DNA of 64,000 nt. It comes from Saprospiraceae bacterium. Lineage in GTDB: Bacteria; Bacteroidota; Bacteroidia; Chitinophagales; Saprospiraceae. The DNA lies in NCBI GenBank assembly GCA_016716185.1, contig JADJWV010000002.1, positions 844,501 to 908,500 of the forward strand, read 5' to 3'. The position numbers and the translations under genes are program-made. The stretch's first letter is position 1, and each line of letters begins with the position of its first letter. Shown piece by piece: positions 32,276 through 42,700 of the stretch. Under the pieces are notes generated by a model. That model ran no database searches. It was not told the DNA's origin and saw nothing but the letters and a program-made list of their open reading frames with translations.

Positions 32276-35200
32276 TTAATAAAAAGGATTCATAAAACGC
32301 ACGCCTAATTTATAGACCCACGGATTTTCTTTTAAGGACTGGAATTTTATTCCCGATTCCAAAGCTAAAAATCTGTTGACCGGATATTGAGAGTGAAATT
32401 CTAGTAGCAATTTTGATGTAACATTAGATTGAACAGGGAAATCAAATCCAAATCCGCTTTGGAAATTGTTATTGAATTTGTAGAACTGAAATTGGAATAA
32501 TGAAGCCAATTGTTCAAAATGAAAAGTCTTTTGCCCGGGATTGATAGAAAAGATAATATGACTGCTTACAGGAATTTTTAGAAACTCATAGGTTATGCTT
32601 GCGTAAACAGAGTGATCGTATTTAATATAAGGTTTTACATTCTTGTTGCCTTCAATTGTTGAATTTTTTGTTTTTTCAATACTTAAAAAATATCCTCCTG
32701 ATATGCTCACCGATCTGGGTAAAACAACAACTGTTAGTTTGTTGGAAAGGCAATTGGCAGCATCGCGCAACTGGATCATGTAGGTTCCGACTCCCAGTCC
32801 GCCAACTTCGATAAAATGATCAAAGGCGGTTTGGTAGGGTAGGTTGTTCAGCAAGACAACATAGGGCAATGTTCCCGGCATCGTCGCAACGATCAGAGCG
32901 GTTCCGTCAGCAGCACTCGGGCTGGACGGGGGTATGACAGCTTCCAGTATAATTTCTACCGACATGGGAGGTTCTATTGTTACGCTTGTTTCATGCATAC
33001 AATCCAGACCAGCGGATTCATCGTAAAGTTGAATGAGAAACTCTCCGGCTACAATTGTTGCATATGAAGAGATGTTGATGGTACCCCGGGGAACTGTATA
33101 AGTACCACTTCCTCCCGGATGGGTCAAAATCATTTTTATTGGACCTGCGCCGGATGAAAAAACTTCAAACCGGATCTCGCCGGGAGTTTGACAACGGGGC
33201 TGGGTAATCCTAAGATTTCTAAGGTACTCAGCCGGCAGTTCGCCAAGGGATGCAGAAAAATCCAAAGTACATTTTTTAATTACATCGGTAATGCTTACGG
33301 TATACATTCCTTTCCTGGCATTTGTCAATGAAGGGCCGGTGTTGCCATTGTTCCAAATATAATTGTATGTACCGGGAGAGTCGACGGCAACGTTCAGAAC
33401 TCCATCTGCCAGTCCACAATGCGCAGGTGCCGATGTAAATTTTACTGTAAAATCGCATTTGGAACTATCAACCTGGATGATCGCAATCTGTTCTTTGGTT
33501 TTTTTACACGAATCTTCAACAGTGTAGTAAAAAGTAAATATTCCGGAGCTGTCTTTTTTTGGAGTGAAGGAAAACATGCCATTGCCCTGAATGTTGAAAT
33601 CTTCTGAAACAGGAGCTCTATGTGAAATAATTTTCAGACTGATTCCGGTATCATTTGCCAGTACATTTCCGGTGATCGGTTTATTGATGGAAGTCCTGAA
33701 GCTGTCTGGCCTGGATACAAAATCTGAACTATCCCTTACTTCAATTAACAATTCTTCATAGCAACTTTGTTTCAAACCGGAATCTCTCACCGTGATTAGC
33801 CAAAGACCAGGAAGGATCTTAAAATAATTGCTGAGATTGACCGATGATTTTGGAACGGTGGCTTTAAAATTTCCGTTGGGTCCCGAAGCATCTATCTGCA
33901 TCGGACCGGATGATGGACTTTCGAGTTCCAAACGAATGTTCGTATGTTGTCCGATACAATCGCCAGGACTAGAACTGTATGTATTGATATATTTTGCAGG
34001 GAGTTCATCGACAATCACTTGTCCCTGAACCGGACAATTATTTGCATCGAAAACCTGAATTGGATAATTTCCTGCAGGTAAATCGTTTTTCGTAAAAGCG
34101 CCGGAACTATCCGGCCACTGAATTCTATATGAACCCGGTGGTTCAACCAACACAACAGCAGATCCATCGGCCAGACCACAATGCGCTGGAGTGGTTTGAA
34201 TGTTGATGAGATGTGTTGCTTGCTTATGTTCGATTGTGACGGATGTTTCAATTAAGCAGCTTGTACCGGATTCGGTAACCGATAAATGATGTGTGCCTGC
34301 TTTCAATCCGGAGGCCACTGCATTTTGGGAGCCATTGGACCACAAAAAATCATAGTTGCCCGGTGGATTAACAGCAGCAGTAGCTGACCCATTGGATTGG
34401 TTGCAATATTCAGGAGTGGTTTGGACATCCACTGAAAATTCGGAATTTTTCTTTTCGATGCGAACCTGAATTGTTTTCGAACAAGCGCTGCCACGAATGC
34501 TTACTGTAGCATCATACATACCTGCTTTTAATCCGCTAATTTCTGGACCAGTCAATCCGTTTGACCAAAGATAATCGTACATGCCTGGAGGATCTACCGA
34601 TAATATTGCTTTGCCATCTGAGTTGTTGCATTTTTCCGGTGTTGTTTGCGAACTAACTGTAAATGCAGCTGTTTTTTCGCCGATGGTCATACTGACCACT
34701 TGGGTACAAGAGCCACCTGCACTGACTGTAAGTTGGTAACTTCCGGGTTTCAGGTTTTGGATAGCTGTTGTCGATTCCCCGGTAGACCACAAATATTGGT
34801 AGTTTCCGGAGGGAGAGACCGTAGAAATAATTTTACCGTTTTGCAACCCGCAATCTGCATCTTCAGCCTGGAGCTGAACCTGGAAATTGATCGTATTTTG
34901 TTCCAGTGTTGTTGAAAATACTTTACTGCAGTTCGTTCCGGATTTTGTGATGGTCACCGAGTATGGGCCAGCCGGAACTGCATTCAGCATGGATGATATT
35001 TGGTTGTTCGACCACAAATAAGTGTAATTGCCAAGTTGATTGACGACGACCTGGATAGAGCCATTCGGTAAATTGCAGTTCGCAGGAGTTTTCTCAAAAC
35101 CTGCTGAAAACGAACAATCGTTAGTATTTTCATCGCCCGGGAGCAGAAAATAGGTAATTAATCCTGCACCGATGATCCCTCCTGAGACGGGTATCCATGG

Positions 35201-36058
35201 AAACTTTTTATCGGGTGTCTGTAAATAGAACGGATATCCTGGTTTCATGCGTTCTCCTGTAAGAGATATTCCGGTCCATGGTGGATGAATTGTATCAGGC
35301 GTTGCGTTTCTAACTTTCCTTCCCATTTGCATATGATGTGGTATAGGAGTACCATCTTTGGATCTATCTGTTGACATCACCCCGGCATCCAGACAGGCAC
35401 AGCCAATCCGGAAATAGACCCATGCTTCGGAGTAAAACTCAAGACTATAGGTGATCTCGACTGAATACGGAGGAGTCGCTTCGTCATCACCTTCAGCAGA
35501 ATGTGTAGACCGATGATGGACCAAACGATATCCGAGCTTCGCACCTTCAATTCTTTCATGCGCAGTGATCATTTCGCAAATCAGTGTCTGACTCCTGCAA
35601 TCATCAATGCATAAAGAAAAATCCTCATGGTCCCAGCTGTTGAGCAGGTCAGAAAACGCATCCCAGCAGTCCCCGTGCAACTCCTCTTCATGGGTCGGCT
35701 CAAAACTCCCGATACGCTCCGCATTGTCCTTTTTGTACATCTTATCAAGCTGATCCCGATATTCTTTATTGATTTTTGCTTCGGCATCCCTGATATCCTG
35801 CTCCGTCCAGTCTTTCTTATTTGTCGTAATCGTGTCGTCCAGGTAGTTCATTTGCGTCCATCCACCGGACACATGCAGTCTGAAATTCTGCACACCGCCT
35901 TGGGTACAGAACATTCGTTCAGGTTTGCTATTCTTATCCACATTGTAGTACCACACCGAATCGATATGTGGTTTATGGGCGTGGATGCTAAATTCTTGTG
36001 CAATAACCGAGAAACAGTGGAGCAAACCGATTACCGGGAGAATGAATAAGTGTTTCAT
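32276..36058 (-). CDS. Very large surface protein with SprB-like repeats and a possible C-terminal outer membrane barrel
   Basis: The 1,260-residue product has a signal peptide (LFILPVIGLLHCFSVIAQ). A Cys-containing N-terminal domain follows (about 25-280), then a short hydrophobic, Gly-rich helix (near 290-307, PVSGGIIGAGLITYFLLPG). Five SprB-like repeats of about 77 residues come next (about 315-700; YLWSNNQ, YLWSTGE, YLWSNGL, FLWSNGS turns with Cys-starting strands), then a Big_9-like domain (ITGNVLANDTGIS, about 780-860) and a sixth SprB-like repeat (about 872-935). The last 140 residues have alternating amphipathic strands and end in a terminal aromatic (VRFMNPFY), like an outer membrane beta-barrel. 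There is no T9SS tail. It lies 6 bases after its partner gene. Function unknown; adhesion or gliding-surface roles are possible. Confidence 0.75.
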   Translation of the reverse strand: MKHLFILPVIGLLHCFSVIAQEFSIHAHKPHIDSVWYYNVDKNSKPERMFCTQGGVQNFRLHVSGGWTQMNYLDDTITTNKKDWTEQDIRDAEAKINKEYRDQLDKMYKKDNAERIGSFEPTHEEELHGDCWDAFSDLLNSWDHEDFSLCIDDCRSQTLICEMITAHERIEGAKLGYRLVHHRSTHSAEGDDEATPPYSVEITYSLEFYSEAWVYFRIGCACLDAGVMSTDRSKDGTPIPHHMQMGRKVRNATPDTIHPPWTGISLTGERMKPGYPFYLQTPDKKFPWIPVSGGIIGAGLITYFLLPGDENTNDCSFSAGFEKTPANCNLPNGSIQVVVNQLGNYTYLWSNNQISSMLNAVPAGPYSVTITKSGTNCSKVFSTTLEQNTINFQVQLQAEDADCGLQNGKIISTVSPSGNYQYLWSTGESTTAIQNLKPGSYQLTVSAGGSCTQVVSMTIGEKTAAFTVSSQTTPEKCNNSDGKAILSVDPPGMYDYLWSNGLTGPEISGLKAGMYDATVSIRGSACSKTIQVRIEKKNSEFSVDVQTTPEYCNQSNGSATAAVNPPGNYDFLWSNGSQNAVASGLKAGTHHLSVTESGTSCLIETSVTIEHKQATHLINIQTTPAHCGLADGSAVVLVEPPGSYRIQWPDSSGAFTKNDLPAGNYPIQVFDANNCPVQGQVIVDELPAKYINTYSSSPGDCIGQHTNIRLELESPSSGPMQIDASGPNGNFKATVPKSSVNLSNYFKILPGLWLITVRDSGLKQSCYEELLIEVRDSSDFVSRPDSFRTSINKPITGNVLANDTGISLKIISHRAPVSEDFNIQGNGMFSFTPKKDSSGIFTFYYTVEDSCKKTKEQIAIIQVDSSKCDFTVKFTSAPAHCGLADGVLNVAVDSPGTYNYIWNNGNTGPSLTNARKGMYTVSITDVIKKCTLDFSASLGELPAEYLRNLRITQPRCQTPGEIRFEVFSSGAGPIKMILTHPGGSGTYTVPRGTINISSYATIVAGEFLIQLYDESAGLDCMHETSVTIEPPMSVEIILEAVIPPSSPSAADGTALIVATMPGTLPYVVLLNNLPYQTAFDHFIEVGGLGVGTYMIQLRDAANCLSNKLTVVVLPRSVSISGGYFLSIEKTKNSTIEGNKNVKPYIKYDHSVYASITYEFLKIPVSSHIIFSINPGQKTFHFEQLASLFQFQFYKFNNNFQSGFGFDFPVQSNVTSKLLLEFHSQYPVNRFLALESGIKFQSLKENPWVYKLGVRFMNPFY

Positions 36059-36064
36059 GTTTTC

Positions 36065-38923
36065 TCAGGATTTACTCCGGCAAGATCTCCAAGCAAATTT
36101 ATTGGCATCACCCCATGCCCGGACTTTCTTTGCCAGCATTTGTTCAAATTGATCTTCTGTAAGATTGTTGACCTGATCTACCGACATGGCATCGAGTTCT
36201 TTGATCATCTGATCTTCTACACCCTGCAGCATCGATTCCAGTGCTGTTTCGAGATCTTTCTGTTGACCTTCATCCGCAGTATACCACTCCATCTTCCCCT
36301 GGACATTAAGCTTGTAACTACTTTGATCTATGCCTCGTCGTTGAGCAGGACAAATACAGATCCCAGAGAGGATCTGGAGGTTCATGCTTTCCAGGAAGGC
36401 TTCCGCCTGACCATTTCCAAAACCGTATTTGCTCACGGCCTCCGCAACCATGTTGCTGAAACCCTGGGTATTAATATTGAGGGCATCGGGCTGCGCATCA
36501 GAGACAAATGCTTCATCACATTTCTCGCCGGTGTAAGTCATAGCCTCTTTGGTTTCTTCGGTAGCCTTCCGCGCATAATGTACAGAAGTACTGGCTAAGA
36601 CCGATTTCACATTTCCACCTACGCGCACTGTCAATCCACCATTAGCAGTTGCATAGGTATTTGCCACAAAAGGAAGGTTGAATGCTGCCTCCAGTCCTTT
36701 TTCGATGAAGTCTGTCAGATCTTTAATACTAGGAATGTCCACACCAAATAATTTCTCAAGCAACTCTTCAAGACTTGGTAGTTCCATATTGAGCATCTGA
36801 TCCAGGGAGATCCCCATTTCGTTGAGGAGTCCTCCAAGGGCCTTATCTGCAAGAGCCTGCACTTCAGCCATGACAGCGTCGGAAATTGCGCCTTTAATCT
36901 GATCGCGGATATCATCCGTGATGAACTGATTAAAAGAAGTTTTCGCACGGCCACGCGCTTTGAGAATCAGCCATTCTGCAGCTTTCTTTCCAAAATACTT
37001 TGTCGTCCGTAAAAAATTGAGTTGGTCCGTATTATTCTCAAGATTTGTATTGCCGGCCATCGCATCGAAAGCCGATGATGATGCGCGTATCCTGATCAAT
37101 GCCGCACCTGCGACCAAAGCACGGCACGTTTCATCATGCGTGTATTTCATGGAAAAGTCCATGCTACCGGAAGCTTTGGTTTCCAATTGATCTGTCCCCC
37201 ACACCCATTCCCAGGTACCATCTGGTCTTTTGAAATAAGTTTTAGCGTATGCGGAAGCAAAGCCACCTACATGACCCGCTTTCCAGAAGGAGGTCGAACT
37301 CGTAGGATGGCGATTGATGTCATACGATTGAAACGCTTCATTTCCTGTGATCTTTACATTCTTAGCCAAAGAGTCACGCACTGCCTGAATCAATGCCTGA
37401 CGTTCTTCGGGTGTACCCCATTCAGAGGCGATTTTCATTTCAAGCTGGTAAGGAGGCTTGATCTTCAAATCCATTGCGCCTTCGCAACCTCCGGTCTTTT
37501 CGGATATCTCGACCGGCGGTTCCTGATCTTCCGGTTTCACTTTCAAAACTTTAGCTTTCAGTCCTATTGCAGTATATGTAGTCCAAAATTGTTTAATGCC
37601 TTTATCCAATTCTTTTTTTTGATCGTCAGGCAGAGAACTAACACTTGTTTGGGTATTCGTTTCGAATTGTGAATAGACGTTTTCAGCAAATTCCTGTTCC
37701 TTATATTCATCACCCGAAAAGGCGGAAGTAAATCTCCAGAATGTTTGTTGTACGGAGGATGAATAATTCAGTGATGGATCAGACTCAAACGGATTTTTGT
37801 ATTCACCAGAAGAAATGACAATAGTTGCGGCATTTTCAGTGAATTCAAGAGCGGAGACTAAAACAGGTGCAATGACTTCGGGCTTTGACTCTGAGGTAAT
37901 AAAACCATTGACCGGAATGTCGGTACCCGGCCATGTTATAAAAACCGAATCCTGTTCTGTAGATTTTGGTATAAAAATTCCCGAAGTAGTAATGGAAGGG
38001 ATGGTAGCCGTAGTAAATGACGGCAAAGGAATTCTATCGTTGATGGTGACTGGAACTCCATTACCGGTTTTTTTTGGAATATCGAGATCGCCTACAGGTA
38101 TCCATTCGCTGACGGGAGGCATGGGTTCACCCGAACCAACAGGAGGAGTTCTTACGTTCGCACAGTAGCCATAAACAGGAATTGTGATCGTGCTTCCGGG
38201 GGGTATTGTAACTATCACAATAATTCTACCAATATAAGATTGGTACTTTCCCCAGGAACGAATGTAAAATGTCTGTGGTAAAATATCAACGGAGAAGGGG
38301 CTGTTATTGTGTATTTCAAGATCTGCGATATGACCAGTGGTTTGTCCGGTACCCGTAGGCTTGATTTTTAAATTCGGTTTCCTGGGAAGTTCATATCGTT
38401 GTGTGAGTGATTTAATTAAGGGTTTATTGTTGTGATGCGGATGTGCTTTGATAAAGCTGTCCAGGATTTTTGCAGGATTCTGTCCGGGATTTTTATTCAA
38501 TTCCCTTAAAACATGTTGCGACAGTAGATCAGCCAGTGCTTTGGTATCAGGGTTTTTGGAGTACCTCGCAGAATCTCTTAGCTCCCGAAGCAATCGTTCA
38601 TTGTGCCATTTATTTTGTTGGGCTTGTAAGGTGGAATCAATTTTTTTTTGAGCGGCACCGATCGAATCTAATCTATTTTGAGCGTCATCGATCGAATCTA
38701 ATCTATAACGAGCTTTGTTCAGTTCAACAGTCGCACCCGGGTCAAGGGGATTTGCATCTTTATATTTTTGAGCATTGGCTAATGCCGTTTGTGCTTTTTC
38801 CCGTTCTGATTTTTTAGGTGGTTCGAAGGTAGCTTTACCACCAATTTGTGCAAAGCTGATGGATGAGCAGACCAGAAATGAGATTGAAATGAAAATAGCG
38901 CAAACCAAGTTTTTCATGATCAT
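36065..38923 (-). CDS. Large secreted protein of unknown function, operon partner of the SprB-repeat protein
   Basis: The 952-residue product starts with a signal peptide (LVCAIFISISFLVCSSISFAQ). Residues 32-120 are charged and helical and include a direct duplication (RLDSIDDAQN/RLDSIGAAQK). A beta-rich, Pro/Thr-rich region spans about 170-330. Residues about 660-740 contain amphipathic helices (AVMAEVQALADKALGGLLNE, LPSLEELLEKLFG). Cysteines appear mainly near the C-terminus (ILSGICICPAQRRG). I recognise no family and see no T9SS tail or membrane span. It precedes the SprB-repeat gene by 6 bases in the same transcript, so the two probably act together at the cell envelope. ATGs at 38923 and 38917 are equally good starts. 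Confidence 0.7.
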   Translation of the reverse strand: MIMKNLVCAIFISISFLVCSSISFAQIGGKATFEPPKKSEREKAQTALANAQKYKDANPLDPGATVELNKARYRLDSIDDAQNRLDSIGAAQKKIDSTLQAQQNKWHNERLLRELRDSARYSKNPDTKALADLLSQHVLRELNKNPGQNPAKILDSFIKAHPHHNNKPLIKSLTQRYELPRKPNLKIKPTGTGQTTGHIADLEIHNNSPFSVDILPQTFYIRSWGKYQSYIGRIIVIVTIPPGSTITIPVYGYCANVRTPPVGSGEPMPPVSEWIPVGDLDIPKKTGNGVPVTINDRIPLPSFTTATIPSITTSGIFIPKSTEQDSVFITWPGTDIPVNGFITSESKPEVIAPVLVSALEFTENAATIVISSGEYKNPFESDPSLNYSSSVQQTFWRFTSAFSGDEYKEQEFAENVYSQFETNTQTSVSSLPDDQKKELDKGIKQFWTTYTAIGLKAKVLKVKPEDQEPPVEISEKTGGCEGAMDLKIKPPYQLEMKIASEWGTPEERQALIQAVRDSLAKNVKITGNEAFQSYDINRHPTSSTSFWKAGHVGGFASAYAKTYFKRPDGTWEWVWGTDQLETKASGSMDFSMKYTHDETCRALVAGAALIRIRASSSAFDAMAGNTNLENNTDQLNFLRTTKYFGKKAAEWLILKARGRAKTSFNQFITDDIRDQIKGAISDAVMAEVQALADKALGGLLNEMGISLDQMLNMELPSLEELLEKLFGVDIPSIKDLTDFIEKGLEAAFNLPFVANTYATANGGLTVRVGGNVKSVLASTSVHYARKATEETKEAMTYTGEKCDEAFVSDAQPDALNINTQGFSNMVAEAVSKYGFGNGQAEAFLESMNLQILSGICICPAQRRGIDQSSYKLNVQGKMEWYTADEGQQKDLETALESMLQGVEDQMIKELDAMSVDQVNNLTEDQFEQMLAKKVRAWGDANKFAWRSCRSKS

Positions 38924-39784
38924 TGATTTATGGTAAGTATCTAAAGATTACGCCAATGCTACGCTGATACAATCCGGTAGAATAATGTCAACGTGTCCGG
39001 ATGATGATGGGACGCAAAGTTCTGTCAGTTAACTGAGCCATTTACACGATTCAAACACCTTAATACACATTCCGGCGCAGATCCAAAATAATCCGGAAAG
39101 GTAAATTTAATGAATGAAAGCGAAGATGTCAAGTCTTTCGTCAATTTATTTTTATTGTTCCTGGCGCATTGGCCTGTAATGTCATTTCTTATATTGAAGA
39201 TCAATTGACTAAAGGAGTAGCTTTTTTGGAATTAAGTCCAAAATGCCTTTAATGCAGATGTTACAATAAAAGATAAAATATATTGATGAGTGATGGAAAA
39301 ATTTAATTTATGGATTGTGGAAATTAATTGATTTTAAATAGTATATAATGATCTCATTATGTATGTGAAATTATTTGAATACTCACAAGCCAGAATTAAT
39401 GATTGCGTATTTATGGAAAAGTATATGTAATAATCTTTATATCAGTTTAAAAAATATATTTTTTAAAATTTCATTAATTGAAAAATTCTGCTTGACTTTG
39501 TATGGTTTAATAACCTCTCAGGAGTCGAGGATCTGCTGGTATAATATTTTTTGACACCAGTGATCCAACAACCAAAATGTAAGAATTGAATGAAGCGTGT
39601 GCATGCATTTCGTATGCATGTAATTGAACTATCCTCAGGTTCGGCAACTGAAACTCCAGACTTAAATCCATGAATTGACCCGTTTGTCAATATGATGACT
39701 GTTGTTTTGTTGCAGCAGTTTCATTTGTTATTTGAATATTTCAGGACGATTGCAAAATATTTTCAACTTAATAAATCAAAACTT
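38924..39784. other. Long divergent intergenic region
   Basis: This 860-base gap separates two divergently transcribed units and must hold both promoters, but I found no box good enough to call. The only clear structure is a hairpin, CATGCAT/ATGCATG with loop TTCGT, at 39602-39620. A/T content rises towards 39480. No convincing gene is present; the minus-strand frame at 39463-39690 lacks any protein-like features. Confidence 0.5.
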
Positions 39785-42700
39785 ATGATCAACTTTCGAT
39801 TGCTGTTTTCCAGACTCGTTTTGTTATTTCTATTATTTATAGCTAATAACGAACTTAAAGCGCATGAATTTGGCACGAACGACTGGGATGTTAGTTATAA
39901 TACTTGCGACGGGTATATAGAAGTCAATTTGCTCTATTTTAATAAGGATGGTGTAAATGATTGGATGGACTATATTTATTTCGATTTTAAAAGAACAAAC
40001 GGAGATTACCAACAGTTTTTTTTCTGGGAACATGAAAGTTACACATGCAATTTGTGTACACTAACTGATGTTACGGATGGTGAAACTTTTCATTATGGAT
40101 TTAATTACGGGTCGGCTCAAACTACTTGGTCGTATTTTTATGTCTCGGGAAGTGGTGAAGACCTTGTAAAAATGAAAGTAAGATTTTATGGCTTACCGAG
40201 CGATTTGATTGGTACAGATATTACGGTAAGAATTAACGGACTTTGGCATGGGGGCGGGGGTGACAGTGATGTGAACATTTCAAATTGGGAAAAATCGGCT
40301 AGCAGCACATCTATCAATGCTCCTACAGGTCTTATGGCTACAGTAGACGAACATTGTGATAAAGTCAGAATTTCGTGGACAAATCCTGCAAGCAACCCTT
40401 GTTTTGGTGATGATTGGAAAGTCTATGTTTACCGTGATAATGCATATATTGGTAATGGTGGAAAAACAGGATTTTACGATGATTTCGGGGCAGTTAAAGG
40501 CACAACTTACAGTTATAAGGTAAGAGCATTGTTTGAGCCTAATGCATATATCGACAATTATTCTGCCTATACAGATCCGCCAATGGATGGTCGGCGCACA
40601 GGACCCTTGGATCCTCCTACGAATGTGACCGCATCTACTGATCGATGTGATGGAAAAATATTAGTGCAATGGCAGTGGCCGGGTACTAATCCGGAGAATT
40701 TTTTAATAGAGCGAAGTACTTCAGCCAATTCCGGTTTTTCCGTGTTATCCAACACGCTTGCGGGGAGTACCAGGTCATATCTCGATATGAGTTCGGTAAA
40801 TCCAAATATCAATTATTATTATCGCCTGAAGGCAAAGAATGTATGTGGTGATTGGTCGACAACATATTCTGCCACAATTAATCCCCCGGGAAATGCAGCG
40901 GGAATACCAACGGAACCCAGCGGTGTGACTGCAACGGCAGATACCAATAAGATCAAAGTCATGTGGACTGACAATACTTCGATTGAGAATGGTTTCATAC
41001 TTGAGCGAACATTTTTAGGTGGCGGAGCTGCTTTGCTTATCGAAGTGCCTGCCAATACAACAAGTTACACAGATCTGGATGTGAATCTTTGTGTCACATA
41101 TACCTACAAAGTCAAAGCAAAGTCACCATGTTATCCTACCGGCAACGGAACACAAAAGGCATCAGCCATGTTGACGCCCATGTTGCAGCATACTTTTGAC
41201 AGCAATGCGTTACAGGCTTCAAAAGGGTATTTTGCCGATAAAATTCAACTCGAATGGACGAATAACAACAGCAATGTCATCAATAAATTTAAAATTTACA
41301 GAAAGATTCTGGGTAGTCCAGACCCTTTTACTCAAATAGCATCTGAAAACAGCGGCACAAATTTATACATCGACCAGTTTTCAGAAGCCGGCGTGCTGTA
41401 TGAGTATAGAATACAAGCCGAAGGACTTTGCGAAAATACTACGGTCTATTCCAATACATCTGAAGCCATTGGATTCAGAACGAAAACAGGAACGGTTACA
41501 GGTCAGGTCACCTATTCAGGAGGTATAGCAGTCAACAATGTAAAAATAACTGCAGAAAATACTTCTGGATTTAATGGTAAAAGTTTGCTTTTCGCCGGTG
41601 GCAACCTTTCCATTCCTCATCAGGCAAATTTGGCTATGGGTTCGCAGTTGTTGCTGGAAACCTGGATCAAGCCGACTTCTCATGCAGCCAATTTTATCAT
41701 CATTGAAAAAGCAAACAGTTATTGTCTAAAATATATTAAGGCTCCCAATCAATATAGATTTACCATTTACGAAGCCGGAGGCGTAACTACAAATTTGAAT
41801 ATTTCGGGTTCAATTATATCATTGAACAATTACAATCACATCGCTGCGCAACTAACAAGTGATAGTATGCAGATATTTGTCAATGGTGTCTGGGCCGCTT
41901 CCAAAAAGATTCCCGCGGCATTCCTTCCCGTAGTAGATCTCGATGACCCGGCCGTGGACATTACCATTGGAAATGGCCTACAGGGCAATTTAGATGAATT
42001 GAGGATCTGGAATAAATCAAAGTCCATTCAAGGCATGTTACAAGATCATGCACGGCTGATGACCGGTGGTGAGCAAGGATTAATTGTCTATCTGAGAATG
42101 AACGAGTGCGTGGGCACTTATGCTTACGACGGTTCGAAAAACGGAAGTTTGTTTAATAAAAATCATGCAGCTTTTAATGGGATGGTCTCCTGGTCTGATG
42201 TTGTTCCGTCTGTATCTCAATTGAGTGCATCCGGTTATACCGATGCGGCTGGAAATTACATCATTGTCATTCCTTACAATGGTCCGGGTGAAGTTTTCAT
42301 TTTAACACCAAGTTATCTGACACATGAATTCAATCCTTCAACGACCGGACTTTTTATTGGCGATGGAGCTTCAGTTCACAACAATGTCAACTTTACAGAT
42401 AAATCTTCCTTCAGGGTGCAAGGAAGTCTTATCTATAAAGAGACCACTTGTGGTGTTCCGGATGCATTTATTAAAGTGGATGGAGAAATTCTGATTGTAA
42501 ATGGTGTTGCTGCTAAAACAGATGCGATTGGTGCTTTTGACGTGCAGGTTCCCATTGGAGAACATTTTATTGAAGTTGAGCAGCCCGGGCATGTTTATGC
42601 TGTAAAGCGGTTTCCTGCAACCGGTAAATATGATTTTCAGGAAGACCTTGCAGGTATTAGTTTTATCGATTCTACTTTAGTTAAGGTGGTTGGACGTGTT

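Noticed and set aside
39463..39690. 75-codon minus-strand gene in the long intergenic gap
   Set aside because: Composition follows the A/T-rich noncoding surroundings and no family feature is visible.
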